Assembly (NCBI RefSeq): GCF_017876515.1
Contig: NZ_JAGIOC010000001.1
Location: 2,294,001 to 2,358,000, forward strand
DNA: 64,000 nucleotides
Origin: Brachybacterium fresconis
GTDB taxonomy: Bacteria > Actinomycetota > Actinomycetes > Actinomycetales > Dermabacteraceae
Reading direction: 5' to 3'
Shown: positions 17,519-26,406 of the stretch, one piece after another
Position numbering within the stretch: the first letter of the stretch is position 1
How the letters are laid out: every line of letters begins with the position of its first letter
Notes under the pieces: generated by a model
Seen by the model: the letters and a program-made list of their open reading frames with translations, nothing else
The model's database searches: none
What the model was told of the DNA's origin: nothing
Translations under genes and position numbers: made by a program

Positions 17519-18811
17519 GTGACCGCGCCCTCCGCCTCCCACCCGGCTGACCCGCAGGCCGGACCGCGTGGCGTGCTCTCCGGGCACCTGGTCGACGCCG
17601 TCCTGGCAGCAGCAGTCACCGTCATCCTGGTCCTCATCATCTCGGCCGACATCGGCGGGGAGACCGACTCCGATCCCTTCGCCTACCTCTGGGCCGTGGG
17701 TCTTGGAGCGCTGATGCTGGTCCGCCGCCGCTATCCGGTCCTGGTGCTGGCGGTCTCGGTGCTCGGATTGTTCGCCTACTACTCCTTCGGCTATCCGGCC
17801 GTGGGGGTGGCGGTACCCGTGGCGGCCGCCCTCTTCTCGGCGGCGGAGGCCGGGAAGCTGCGCTGGGCGATCGGCGCCGCCCTCGTGGTCCTCGCGGCCA
17901 GCGTGTTCTTCCGCCTCACGGAGGGAGCGCCCGCGTCCGTCGTGGTCGGCTACGAGCTGGCCGGTCATGTCCTGCTGATGGCGGCCGCGATGGCCCTCGG
18001 CGACGGTCTCCGGTCGCGACGACGCCTGGTCGCCGAGGCGCGGCGGACCATCGAGCTGACGGCCGAGTCCGAACGTCGCCGCACGTTCGAGCGCGCTCGC
18101 GCTCAGCGGGAGGCTGTCGCGCGGGATCTGCACGACGCCCTCGGCCACCGCACGACCGTCATCTCGCTGCACGCCGACGTCGCCCGCGAGGCGCTCGGCC
18201 GCGGCGACTCCTCCGACGCCGGTGCCGCACTGGACGTCGTCACCGAGTCCTCGCAGGCGATCCTGGCGGAGCTGCGGCGCACCGTCCGGCTGCTGCGCGC
18301 GCCGGAGGAGGCTTCCGCGCCCGCCGGAACCCTCGCCGGCGTTCTCGAGGGACTGCCGACCCTGGTCGGCCCCGGCATGGAGCTGACGACGTCGGTCGAG
18401 GTCGACGCGCCGCTGCCCGGAGTGGTCGAGGCCGCAGCGGTGCGGATCCTGGAGGAGGCGGCCGTCAACATCGTCCGTCACTCCGGTGCGAGCCGTGCCG
18501 CCGTCGATGCACGGGTGCGCGACGGGGAGCTCGAGCTGAGCGTCGTGGACGACGGGTGCCCTGGTCAGGGGCCACCCTCCGTCCCGGCGGCGTTTCGGAC
18601 CTCGCCGTCCGCGCCGTCCCAGGCATCGCCGGCAGCGACCGGATACGGCATCATCGGGATGCGCGAGCGCGCCGAGGCGCTCGGCGGGAGCCTGATCGCC
18701 GGCCCGGAGAACGGCGGGTTCGCGGTCCGTGGCGTGCTGCCCCTGGTGCCCGACGGCCTCATGGGCGACGGGCGCGGCGGGGACGACAAGAACGACAGGA
18801 ACGATCGATGA
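17519..18811 (+). CDS. Two-component sensor histidine kinase, NarL/DesK-type (HisKA_3)
   Basis: A 430-residue membrane kinase. About five to six membrane segments fill residues 20-160, then a HisKA_3 dimerisation helix with the phospho-acceptor in AVARDLHDALGH (His205) and an HATPase domain with N-box EEAAVNIVRHSG and the final GYGIIGMRERAEALGG. The start is a GTG at 17519; no start codon stands closer to the first membrane helix. The stop overlaps the response-regulator ATG by four bases (ATGA), so the two are translationally coupled. The signal sensed is unknown. Confidence 0.92.
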   Translation: MTAPSASHPADPQAGPRGVLSGHLVDAVLAAAVTVILVLIISADIGGETDSDPFAYLWAVGLGALMLVRRRYPVLVLAVSVLGLFAYYSFGYPAVGVAVPVAAALFSAAEAGKLRWAIGAALVVLAASVFFRLTEGAPASVVVGYELAGHVLLMAAAMALGDGLRSRRRLVAEARRTIELTAESERRRTFERARAQREAVARDLHDALGHRTTVISLHADVAREALGRGDSSDAGAALDVVTESSQAILAELRRTVRLLRAPEEASAPAGTLAGVLEGLPTLVGPGMELTTSVEVDAPLPGVVEAAAVRILEEAAVNIVRHSGASRAAVDARVRDGELELSVVDDGCPGQGPPSVPAAFRTSPSAPSQASPAATGYGIIGMRERAEALGGSLIAGPENGGFAVRGVLPLVPDGLMGDGRGGDDKNDRNDR

Positions 18812-19470
18812 TCCGGGTGCTGCTGGCCGATGACCAGGACCTGGTCCGCGCAGGGCTGCGGGCGCTGCTCGACGGCGACGACGGCCTGAGCGTGACCGCC
18901 GAGGCGCACTCCGGGCGCGAGGCGGTCGAGCTGACCCGCCGGCACCGCCCCGATGTCGTGCTGATGGACATCCGGATGCCCGGCACCGACGGCATCGCCG
19001 CCACCGCCGAGATCACGGCCGACCCGGACCTGACCGCGGTGCGCGTGCTGATCCTGACGACGTTCGACGAGGACGCGGAGGTCTTCGCCGCGATCCGCGC
19101 CGGCGCCGCCGGATACCTGCTCAAAGACACTCCCGCCGCAGAGCTGCGGGCCGGGGTGCGCACGATCGCCGGCGGCGAGAACCTGCTGTCACCACGCGTC
19201 GCGCGGCAGGTCATGGCACAGCTGGCCACGACCGCGGCACCCGTGGCGCCGGACCCGCGGCTGGAGAGGCTCACCGAGCGGGAGCTCGCCGTGCTGCGCC
19301 GCGTCGCACTTGGCGACACCAACGCCGAGATCGCCCAGCACCTGGTCGTCTCCCCCGCGACCGCCCGCACCTACATCAGCCGCATCCTGGCCAAGCTCGA
19401 CGCCCGCGACCGCACCGAGCTCGCCGTCCTCGCCCACCGCTGGGGACTGTTCTCCGAGGACGACGCGTAG
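18808..19470 (+). CDS. LuxR/NarL-type response regulator
   Basis: A 220-residue DNA-binding response regulator. The receiver domain (1-120) has the acidic pocket in LLADDQDLVR and the phospho-acceptor Asp54 in VVLMDIRMPGTDG, with the conserved Lys in GYLLKDTP. The C-terminal LuxR-type helix-turn-helix covers about 150-215 (LTERELAVLRRVALGDTNAEI). It is the partner of the upstream kinase, with which it shares an ATGA overlap. Confidence 0.95.
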   Translation: MIRVLLADDQDLVRAGLRALLDGDDGLSVTAEAHSGREAVELTRRHRPDVVLMDIRMPGTDGIAATAEITADPDLTAVRVLILTTFDEDAEVFAAIRAGAAGYLLKDTPAAELRAGVRTIAGGENLLSPRVARQVMAQLATTAAPVAPDPRLERLTERELAVLRRVALGDTNAEIAQHLVVSPATARTYISRILAKLDARDRTELAVLAHRWGLFSEDDA

Positions 19471-19542
19471 GCGGACGGTCGCGCAGCCTCCGGCGAACGG
19501 CGCCCGCGACGCGGGTCTTCGTCACGTCCTGATGCCGAGGAC

Positions 19543-19578
19543 TTGATCATCTCTTCCAAGTAGTTTAGTTTTGAACTA
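19543..19578 (+). promoter_or_regulatory. Promoter with overlapping inverted repeat upstream of the luciferase-like gene
   Basis: TTGATC (19543-19548) and TAGTTT (19566-19571) are 17 bases apart and make a good promoter in an unusually AT-rich patch. The -10 box lies inside the inverted repeat TAGTT-TTG-AACTA (19566-19578), a likely repressor site. The binding protein is unknown; a MarR or HxlR type is possible. Confidence 0.6.
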
Positions 19579-19633
19579 TTGATCGGCGGAGCCCGAGCCC
19601 GCGGATCGCAGAGACCTACCGCGAGGAGCGACC

Positions 19634-20791
19634 ATGCAGTTCGGAATCTTCACCATCGCCGACATCACGCCGGATCCCACCACCGGCAAGGTCCCCACCG
19701 AGAACGAGCGGCTGCAGTCCATGGTCGCCCAGGCGAAGCTCGCCGAGCAGGTGGGCCTGGACGTCTTCGCGGTCGGTGAGCACCACAACCCGCCGTTCGT
19801 GACCTCCTCCCCCACCACCACGCTGGCGTACATCGGCGCGCAGACGAAGGACCTGATCCTCTCGACCGCGACCACGCTGATCACCACCAACGACCCGGTG
19901 AAGATCGCCGAGGACTACGCGATGCTGCAGCACCTCACCGGCGGCCGCGTGGACCTGGTGATGGGCCGCGGCAACACCGGCCCGGTCTACCCCTGGTTCG
20001 GCCAGGACATCCGCAAGGGCGTCGAGATCGCGATCGAGAACTACGATCTGCTGCGTCGGCTGTGGACCGAGGACGTGGTGGACTGGGAGGGCAGCTTCCG
20101 CACCCCGCTGCAGCAGTTCACCTCCACCCCGCGCCCGCTGGACGGCGTGGCGCCGTTCGTGTGGCACGGCTCGATCCGCTCCCCGCAGATCGCCGAGCAG
20201 GCCGCGTACTACGGCGACGGCTTCCTGCACAACAACATCTTCTGGCCGATGAGCCACACCGCGCAGATGGTCCAGCTGTACCGCGAGCGCTACGAGCACT
20301 ACGGCCACGGCACCGCGAGCCAGGCCTACGTGGGCCTCGGCGGCCAGGCCTTCATGCGCAAGAACTCCCAGGAGGCTTGGAATGAGTTCCGTCCCTACTT
20401 CGACAACGCCCCGGTCTACGGCGGCGGCCCCTCGATGGAGGACTTCACCCGCGCCACGCCGCTGACCGTCGGCTCCCCGGAGCAGGTCGTGGAGCGCTAC
20501 CTGTCCATGGCCGACAACGTCGGCGACTATCAGCGCCAGATGTTCCTCATGGACCACGCGGGCCTGCCGCAGAAGACCGTCATGGAACAGATCGAGCTGC
20601 TGGGCACCGAGGTGGTCCCGGTGCTGCGCCGCGAGCTGGAGGCCCGCAAGCCGGCCGACGTCCCCGAGGCGCCGACCCACGCGGCACGGGTCGCCGCCGC
20701 GGAGGCTGAGCGCGGGGCGTTCGACGACGCCTACAAGTTCGAGACCGGCGACAACTGGACGGGCCTGCGCGCCGAGGACGCCCGCCGCTGA
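19634..20791 (+). CDS. Luciferase-like (LLM) flavin-dependent oxidoreductase
   Basis: A 385-residue flavin-dependent monooxygenase of the bacterial luciferase-like superfamily, close to the CE1758-type group. Visible family marks are the N-terminal FGIFTIADI, VGLDVFAVGEHH near residue 43, and LTGGRVDLVMGRGNTGPVYPW at about 98-118. GGAG precedes the ATG. The next gene, 82 bases on, is an NADPH-dependent FMN reductase of the CE1759 type, which would supply reduced FMN; the two are found together across actinobacteria. The oxidised substrate is not known. Confidence 0.93.
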   Translation: MQFGIFTIADITPDPTTGKVPTENERLQSMVAQAKLAEQVGLDVFAVGEHHNPPFVTSSPTTTLAYIGAQTKDLILSTATTLITTNDPVKIAEDYAMLQHLTGGRVDLVMGRGNTGPVYPWFGQDIRKGVEIAIENYDLLRRLWTEDVVDWEGSFRTPLQQFTSTPRPLDGVAPFVWHGSIRSPQIAEQAAYYGDGFLHNNIFWPMSHTAQMVQLYRERYEHYGHGTASQAYVGLGGQAFMRKNSQEAWNEFRPYFDNAPVYGGGPSMEDFTRATPLTVGSPEQVVERYLSMADNVGDYQRQMFLMDHAGLPQKTVMEQIELLGTEVVPVLRRELEARKPADVPEAPTHAARVAAAEAERGAFDDAYKFETGDNWTGLRAEDARR

Positions 20792-20873
20792 TCCCCGGCT
20801 CCGCAGGACGCGACCCGACCCGGGCGTCGTCCCGGCCGCCGCCCACACTCCGCCCTCTGAGAGGATCCTCCCC

Positions 20874-21569
20874 ATGACCGACACCTTCCGTCTCGTGGCC
20901 CTGTCCGCGGGGCTGTCCACCCCCAGCTCCACCCGCATGCTCGCCGACCAGCTCTCCCGGGCGGCCGCCGCGGCTCTCGGCCGCGACGGTGCCGAGGTGG
21001 ACGTGACGACGGTGGAGCTGCGCGAGTACGCCCACGACATCACCGACGCGCTGCTGACCCGCTTCCCGAGCGAGAAGCTGTCCATGGTGATCGAGTCGGT
21101 GCGCGCCGCCGACGCGGTCATCGCGGTCACGCCGGTGTTCAACGTCGGCCCCTCGGGGCTGTTCAAGACCTTCTTCGACGCGATCGACATCGACGTGTGG
21201 GCCGGCAAGCCGGTGCTGCTGGGCGCGACGGCAGGCACCGCCCGCCACTCCCTCGCGATCGACTACGCGATCCGGCCGATGTTCGGGTACCTGAAGGCGG
21301 AGGTCGTGCCGACGGTCGTCTTCGCCGCGTCGGCCGACTTCGGGGCCGACACCGAGGGGCAGGCCGACGAGCAGCCGCTGGCAGCGCGGGTGCGGCGGGC
21401 CGCCGCGGAGCTGACCACGATGCTGCGGGCCGGCACCGGCGCCGCAGCGGAGAATGCCGAGGAACCTGCGGACGGGGACGAGTCGCCCGCCCCGACGGGC
21501 GCCGACTCGACGCGGGATGCGGAGTTCTCCGACTTCGTGCCGATGGGGACGCTGCTCGGCAAGCGCTGA
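20874..21569 (+). CDS. NADPH-dependent FMN reductase (CE1759-type)
   Basis: A 231-residue flavodoxin-fold reductase. The N-terminus LVALSAGLSTPSSTRMLADQ is the FMN-phosphate loop, and TPVFNVGPSGLFKTFFDAID at about 83-102 is the conserved flavin contact. An extra Glu/Ala-rich insertion lies near residues 190-215. AGAGGA is about nine bases before the start. It should feed reduced FMN to the upstream luciferase-like oxidoreductase, with which it forms an operon. Confidence 0.92.
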   Translation: MTDTFRLVALSAGLSTPSSTRMLADQLSRAAAAALGRDGAEVDVTTVELREYAHDITDALLTRFPSEKLSMVIESVRAADAVIAVTPVFNVGPSGLFKTFFDAIDIDVWAGKPVLLGATAGTARHSLAIDYAIRPMFGYLKAEVVPTVVFAASADFGADTEGQADEQPLAARVRRAAAELTTMLRAGTGAAAENAEEPADGDESPAPTGADSTRDAEFSDFVPMGTLLGKR

Positions 21570-21613
21570 GGCTGCGGCGGGACGCTGCTCCCGCCTCAGC
21601 GCGATGAGGAATC

Positions 21614-23227
21614 TCAGACGGCGGCGAGACCCTCCCGCCACTGCTCATGCAGCGCGGTCAGCTCGGCGACGACCTGCGGGTGCTCGGCGGCGACATCGGC
21701 CGCTGCGGACTCATCGGCATCGGATGCTCCGGGCCCCATCGGCACGAGGGTGAGCCCGGCGCCGACGTCGGTGTGCTCGACGGCGAGCAGATGGTCGCGG
21801 TGCCCGGTGGTGGGATCGACGCTGCGCAGCTTCCAGTCCGGGGTGCGCACAGCCCATTGGAAACCGGTGTCGAAGTGCAGCACCTCATGGCCCCCGCCGT
21901 CGGCCGCCCGCGCGGCACCAGCGGCACCCGTCTCCCCGGTCCCGCCGGCCGAGTCGGCCGTCGCCGGCTCCCCCTCACTCGATCCCGCCGCCGCGTCCCA
22001 CGCCGGCAGCAGGGATATCCCGTCGAAGAGGGCGTCCGACGGGAGCTCCGCGCCGGCGGCGGCCGCGAACGTCGGCAGCAGGTCGAGGGCGGAGACCAGC
22101 GCTGTCGAGCGTGCCTCGGCGGGGACCGTTCCGGGCCGGGAGACGAGCAACGGCACCCGCACGCCGCCTTCCAGGAGGCTGTACTTGGTGCCGGCCAGCG
22201 GGGTGTTGTCCCCGTAGTTGCAGGTGGAGCCGCCGTTGTCGGTCAGGTAGACGACCAGGGTGTTCTCGCGCCGGCCGGTGGCCTCGAGGTGGTCGAGCAG
22301 GCGCCCGATCTCGCGGTCCATGATCTCGAGCTGGGCGAGGTAGTAGTCCCGCCCGTGCTCGAGGTGCGGAGAGATCGCCCCGTCGTACCAGTCGACGTAG
22401 TCACCGGCTGCGGGATCGAAGTCTTCATGGCTCGGCAGGGCGCGGGCGGCGAGCTCGTCCTCGGGCAGCTGCCAGGCGAAGTTGTGCACGGCGTTGTAGG
22501 CGACCAGGCAGAGGAAGGGGTCCTCGGCGTGCGGGTCGGAGACGGCCCCCTCCTGGGCTCCCGCGGTGCCGGTCCTCTCCGCGGCCCCTGCGGTGCCGGC
22601 CCCCTCCGTGGCCCCCGCGGTGCCGGCCGTCGACCCGCTCGCCGCGCCGGGCCCCATGAAGTCGATCGCGCGCTCGGTGAAGGCGACGGTCAGATGCTGC
22701 TCGCAGTCCACCTCGCGCCCGTTCTCCAGCAGCGGGCTGACGCCGTGGACCCCGCGCGCCTCCCCCAGCGCCTCCTCGGCGCCGCGCGAGTGGTGCAGGT
22801 AGTGCAGGCGCCCCATGCTCTGCCCGGCGAGCCCGTACAGCGACGTATCGAAGCCGTGCCGGTCGGGGCAGGCGCGGTCGCCGGCCTGTTCGGGTCCGTA
22901 ATGGATCTTGCCGAAGTAGCCGGTACGGTACCCGGCCCCGCCCAGGATCTCGGGCAGCACGGGCCGCTCCGCAGGTGGGAAGGCGGAGGTGTCGAACCAC
23001 TGGGCGCCCCAGCGCTGCTGGTACGCGCCCGCGATCAGCCCGGCGCGGGAGGGGGAGCAGATCGGGGCGGTGACGTATGCGTCCTCGAAGGTGGTGCCCG
23101 TCGCGGCGAGGCGGTCCAGCTGCGGGGTGCGGGCGTCCGGGCTGCCGATCGAGGAGCGATCACCGTATCCGTGGTCGTCGGAGACGATCAGCAGGATGTT
23201 CGGCCGGTCGGGGCAGGAGGTGGACAT
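21614..23227 (-). CDS. Type I sulfatase
   Basis: A 537-residue formylglycine-dependent sulfatase that hydrolyses sulfate esters. The metal-binding Asp pair is in LLIVSDDHGYGD (residues 17-18) and the modified cysteine in the signature CSPSR (57-61); CSPSR is a substrate for formylglycine-generating enzyme, which is not in the window. Other marks are GYFGKIHYG and YLTDNGGSTCNYGDN. Two Ala/Gly/Thr/Glu-rich low-complexity inserts interrupt the protein. I see no signal peptide, so it may act on imported sulfated sugars. The start ATG at 23227 follows GAGGAG. Convergent with the FMN reductase gene. Confidence 0.92.
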   Translation of the reverse strand: MSTSCPDRPNILLIVSDDHGYGDRSSIGSPDARTPQLDRLAATGTTFEDAYVTAPICSPSRAGLIAGAYQQRWGAQWFDTSAFPPAERPVLPEILGGAGYRTGYFGKIHYGPEQAGDRACPDRHGFDTSLYGLAGQSMGRLHYLHHSRGAEEALGEARGVHGVSPLLENGREVDCEQHLTVAFTERAIDFMGPGAASGSTAGTAGATEGAGTAGAAERTGTAGAQEGAVSDPHAEDPFLCLVAYNAVHNFAWQLPEDELAARALPSHEDFDPAAGDYVDWYDGAISPHLEHGRDYYLAQLEIMDREIGRLLDHLEATGRRENTLVVYLTDNGGSTCNYGDNTPLAGTKYSLLEGGVRVPLLVSRPGTVPAEARSTALVSALDLLPTFAAAAGAELPSDALFDGISLLPAWDAAAGSSEGEPATADSAGGTGETGAAGAARAADGGGHEVLHFDTGFQWAVRTPDWKLRSVDPTTGHRDHLLAVEHTDVGAGLTLVPMGPGASDADESAAADVAAEHPQVVAELTALHEQWREGLAAV

Positions 23228-23372
23228 CGGGCGGGCTCCTCGCAAACGGTGGTGTCCGGCGTCGGACGGTGGTGTCAGGATGGACCGCGTACGCGACCAT
23301 CGTGCACCGACACAGCAGGAAGACGCGCCGAGGACGCGCGTCAGTCCCCGGCGCGCGTCGGTCCGGCGTGCA

Positions 23373-23807
23373 TCAGTCCCCGGCCGCCTCGCGCACCCCC
23401 TCGAGCGCGAGGCGCAGCAGCCGCTGGAGCTCGACCTGCTCCTGCGGACTCAGGTGCGAGACGGTGCGCGCGTCGAGCGTGTCCCAGATCGCGAGGACGC
23501 GGTCGTGCGTGCGTTCGCCCTCGACGGTCATCCGCACCTCCACCTGGCGCCGGTTCTCCGCGCTGCGTTCCTTCCTCACCAGGCCTTTCTTCTCCATGCG
23601 CTGGATCATGACCGTCATGGTGGGCGCGGTGACGTGCAGGATCTCGGCGAGCTCGGCCAGGGAGCGCGGGCTCGACTCCGCCAGGAGCATCAGGGCCAGC
23701 TCCTGGCCCGGATGCAGGCCCAGCGGCTGCAGCAGCTCTCCGGCCAGGGAGCGGTGCTCGCGGGCGACGACGGGGATCAGGGCACTGACGTTTCTCGGGA
23801 CGGGCAC
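23373..23807 (-). CDS. MarR family transcriptional regulator
   Basis: A 144-residue winged-helix regulator. The recognition region is SLAELAEILHVTAPTMTVMI at about 49-68, followed by the wing RMEKKGLVRKERSAENRRQVEVRMT, typical of MarR proteins. It is divergent from the NmrA-like gene, with 77 bases between starts and a TTAG-TCGG-CTAA operator there, so it very likely represses itself and that neighbour. Confidence 0.92.
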   Translation of the reverse strand: MPVPRNVSALIPVVAREHRSLAGELLQPLGLHPGQELALMLLAESSPRSLAELAEILHVTAPTMTVMIQRMEKKGLVRKERSAENRRQVEVRMTVEGERTHDRVLAIWDTLDARTVSHLSPQEQVELQRLLRLALEGVREAAGD

Positions 23808-23822
23808 CTTGCCATCCTACAG

Positions 23823-23834
23823 TTAGTCGGCTAA
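23823..23834. promoter_or_regulatory. MarR operator
   Basis: TTAG-TCGG-CTAA is an inverted repeat of the MarR type, in the middle of the 77-base region between the divergent marR-like and NmrA-like genes. TAATAAT next to it could be a -10 box for the plus-strand gene. Confidence 0.7.
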
Positions 23835-23884
23835 TAATGGTTCGTGCAGGGGCCGCCCGGCCCCGTCACGAGAGGAGCACGACC

Positions 23885-24775
23885 ATGACCGACACGACCA
23901 TCCCCGGCGCCCTGACGCCGCGCCGCCGCACCGATACCGTCGCCGTCATCGGCGCCACCGGACAGCAGGGCGGAGCCGTCGCCACCTCCCTGCTGGAGGC
24001 CGGCATCCCGGTCCGCGCGGTGACCCGCTCGGCCACCTCCGCCGCCGCCCAGGCCCTGCTCTCACGGGGTGCCGACGTGGTCGAAGCGGACCTGGAGGAC
24101 ACCGACAGCACCGCCGCCGCTCTCGACGGGGCGCGCCGAGTCTTCGGTATGACCAGCATGGATGGCGGCGCCGAGGCGGAGTTCTCGCGCGGGCGCTCTC
24201 TCGTCGACGCCGCCGTCCGCGCTGGAGTCGACCACATGGTGTTCAGCTCGGTCGGCGGCGCCGATCGCGACACCGGGGTCCCCCACTTCGAGAGCAAGTG
24301 GGAGGTCGAGCGATACCTCGCGGCCTCGCCGCTCTCCGCGGCGGTGGTGCGGCCGACGTTCTTCATGGAGAACCTGGCCGTCCAGGACGGCGCCGTCGAC
24401 CCGGACGGCGCACCGGGCACGGTGCTGCCGCTCCCCCTGCCGGACGAGGTGCCGCTGCAGATGATCGCCGTCGCCGACATCGGCGCCGCCGCGGCCGGGA
24501 TGCTCATCGATCCGACGTCCACGCCGAGCGCCGTCGAGATCGCAGGCGATGAGAGGACCGGGTCGCAGATGGCCGACGCCTTCGCCGCCGCCCTCGACCG
24601 CCCGGTGCACTACACGCCGCTGCCGACGTCGGGGCTGCCCAGCGAGGATCTGAGGGCGATGTTCACCTGGTTCACCGAGCCGGTCGCCTACCGCGCCGAC
24701 TGGGAGCTGACCCATGCGCTCGTCGGGGAGCCGATGACGCTGAAGCGCTGGGCCCGCGGCGCCGTCGCGGCCTGA
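23885..24775 (+). CDS. NmrA/SDR family NAD(P)-binding protein
   Basis: A 296-residue atypical short-chain dehydrogenase. The dinucleotide motif is VIGATGQQGGAVA at about residues 20-32 (GxxGxxG), followed by RAVTRS. FSSVGGADRDTGVPHFESKWEVE shows the NmrA-like active region without a full YxxxK. Such proteins are redox sensors or quinone/NAD(P)H oxidoreductases. AGGAG precedes the ATG at 23885. Control by the divergent MarR protein fits a role in redox or toxic-compound response. Confidence 0.9.
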   Translation: MTDTTIPGALTPRRRTDTVAVIGATGQQGGAVATSLLEAGIPVRAVTRSATSAAAQALLSRGADVVEADLEDTDSTAAALDGARRVFGMTSMDGGAEAEFSRGRSLVDAAVRAGVDHMVFSSVGGADRDTGVPHFESKWEVERYLAASPLSAAVVRPTFFMENLAVQDGAVDPDGAPGTVLPLPLPDEVPLQMIAVADIGAAAAGMLIDPTSTPSAVEIAGDERTGSQMADAFAAALDRPVHYTPLPTSGLPSEDLRAMFTWFTEPVAYRADWELTHALVGEPMTLKRWARGAVAA

Positions 24776-24796
24776 CGATCCCCGCCGCGAACCGGG

Positions 24797-26275
24797 TCAA
24801 CCGAGGGGTCGGCGCTGACCGGCGCCGTCGACCGCGGCGTCCCAGCCGCTCAGCGCCGCCGTCTCATGGGCCGCGAACCACGACGTCAGCTCATCCCCCA
24901 GCGCGCGACGCCGGGCGGCGTGCACCGGGTCGCGGGAGAGATCGTGCTCCTCGCCCGGATCCTCCTGAAGGTGGAACAGCTCCGTGGGCCCCTCGCGGCG
25001 CAGCACGAGCTTCCACCCGTCGGTGCGGATCATGCGGTGGGCGCCGTACTCGTCGTGGATGACGATCGGCTCGTCGGCCGGGTCGACCCCGCACTCCTCC
25101 CCCGCCCTGGTTCCGTCCGGCGCATCGCGCCCGCCCACCAGGCGTGCGGCGAAGGAGCGTCCCGCCCGCAGCGGGTCCTCGCGGGGGACGGCGCCGGTGA
25201 GCTCGGCCAGGGTCTCCAGCAGGCCGGTGGCCGAGGTCGGGGTGCGATCACGCGTTCCCGCGGGAACGTGTCCGGGCCAGCGCACGATCAAGGGCACCGT
25301 GATCGAGGGCTCCCAGAGATTCAGCGGAGCGGTGGCATTGCCCTTGCCCCAGATGCCGTGGTGGCCGCAGGAGAAGCCGTTGTCGGAGGTGAACACGACG
25401 ATCGTGTTCTCCAGCATCTCGGTGCGCTCGAGCTGGGCGAGGATCGCCTCGATGCTGCGGTCCACGCCGCTGAGCGCCGCGCAGTAGCCGGCGAGCGCGC
25501 CGTGGCGGTCCGCGACGGCGCGGGAGAAGTTCTCCCGCACGAACCAGGGGTGCGGAGGTGACTTCGGGACGGAGGGGAAGTCCGTGTCGGCGTAGAGGTC
25601 CAGCAGATCAGCGGGATGGTTGCCGTCGAACCAGGGGTCGTGCGGCGCGGTCCAGGTCACCTGGAGAAAGAAGGGTCGCCGGTCCGCGGCCGTTCCGCGC
25701 AGGAATTCCAGAGCGCGGTCCGTGATCGCGTCGGTGAGGTAGGAGGGTTCGGTGCCGGGCTGCGCGGGGGACGCCGGAACCCCCGTCCCGTCGGCCTGCT
25801 GCCAGATCGGCGCGTCGTAGTAGGGGCCGCCGCCGAGCTGATGGGCGTACCAGTACTCGAATCCCTCCGCCGGGCGGTCCGCGGAGCCGAGGTGCCATTT
25901 GCCGGTCATCCCGCAGCGGTACCCGTGGCGGGAGAACATCGCACCGAGCGTGTCCGCGCCGGGGAGGTCCTCCAGGAAGTCCGGATCGAACGGCCGTCGG
26001 GGCGCGTCGGTGCGGGCCAGGGCCTCCGGATGGAGCCAGTCGTGGATGCCGTGTGCCGACGGCATGCGCCCGGTGGCCATGCTCGCGCGAGCCGGCGAGC
26101 ACACCGGGGAGGCGCAGAAGTACTGCTCGAAGGTCCTGCCTTCGCGCTGGAGACGATCGAGGGTCGGCGTGCGCAGCTCGGGCATCAGGGACGGCAGCGC
26201 CCAGGCCCCCTGATCGTCGGTGACCAGCAGCAGCACGTTCGGGGGACCGCCGTCGGGCCCGTCGATGTCCATCAT
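24797..26275 (-). CDS. Type I sulfatase
   Basis: A 492-residue formylglycine sulfatase. Metal ligands are in LLVTDDQGAWA (Asp20-Asp21), and the modified cysteine is Cys59 in CSPAR; MTGKWHLGS and FTSDNGFSCGHHG are further family marks. No signal peptide is seen. It is distinct from the sulfatase at 21.6-23.2 kb, since the motifs differ and the two are clearly not recent duplicates. It is divergent from a sugar isomerase/dehydrogenase operon, sharing a 131-base promoter region with a LacI-like operator, which links desulfation to sugar breakdown. Confidence 0.92.
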   Translation of the reverse strand: MMDIDGPDGGPPNVLLLVTDDQGAWALPSLMPELRTPTLDRLQREGRTFEQYFCASPVCSPARASMATGRMPSAHGIHDWLHPEALARTDAPRRPFDPDFLEDLPGADTLGAMFSRHGYRCGMTGKWHLGSADRPAEGFEYWYAHQLGGGPYYDAPIWQQADGTGVPASPAQPGTEPSYLTDAITDRALEFLRGTAADRRPFFLQVTWTAPHDPWFDGNHPADLLDLYADTDFPSVPKSPPHPWFVRENFSRAVADRHGALAGYCAALSGVDRSIEAILAQLERTEMLENTIVVFTSDNGFSCGHHGIWGKGNATAPLNLWEPSITVPLIVRWPGHVPAGTRDRTPTSATGLLETLAELTGAVPREDPLRAGRSFAARLVGGRDAPDGTRAGEECGVDPADEPIVIHDEYGAHRMIRTDGWKLVLRREGPTELFHLQEDPGEEHDLSRDPVHAARRRALGDELTSWFAAHETAALSGWDAAVDGAGQRRPLG

Positions 26276-26310
26276 CTTCGCTCCGCTCCGCCGCTCCGCG
26301 CTACCCTGTG

Positions 26311-26324
26311 GGTAACCGCTTGCC
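26311..26324. promoter_or_regulatory. LacI-like operator between sulfatase and isomerase genes
   Basis: GGTAACCGCTTGCC lies between the divergent sulfatase (start 26275) and isomerase (start 26407). It differs at one base from the site at 34139-34152 and fits the LacI-family pattern of a palindrome about a central CG. The LacI-type protein encoded at 28342 is the natural candidate to bind both. Confidence 0.55.
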
Positions 26325-26406
26325 GTCCGTGGTGCGGCCCGATCGAGGACCCACGACGCCTCGTGCGCCGACGGCTCGGTTCACCGTACCGACACCAGGA
26401 GGCTCC

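Noticed and set aside
21614..26275. The two sulfatases as a recent duplication
   Set aside because: Their catalytic signatures (CSPSR versus CSPAR), flanking motifs and lengths differ throughout; they are separate members of the family.
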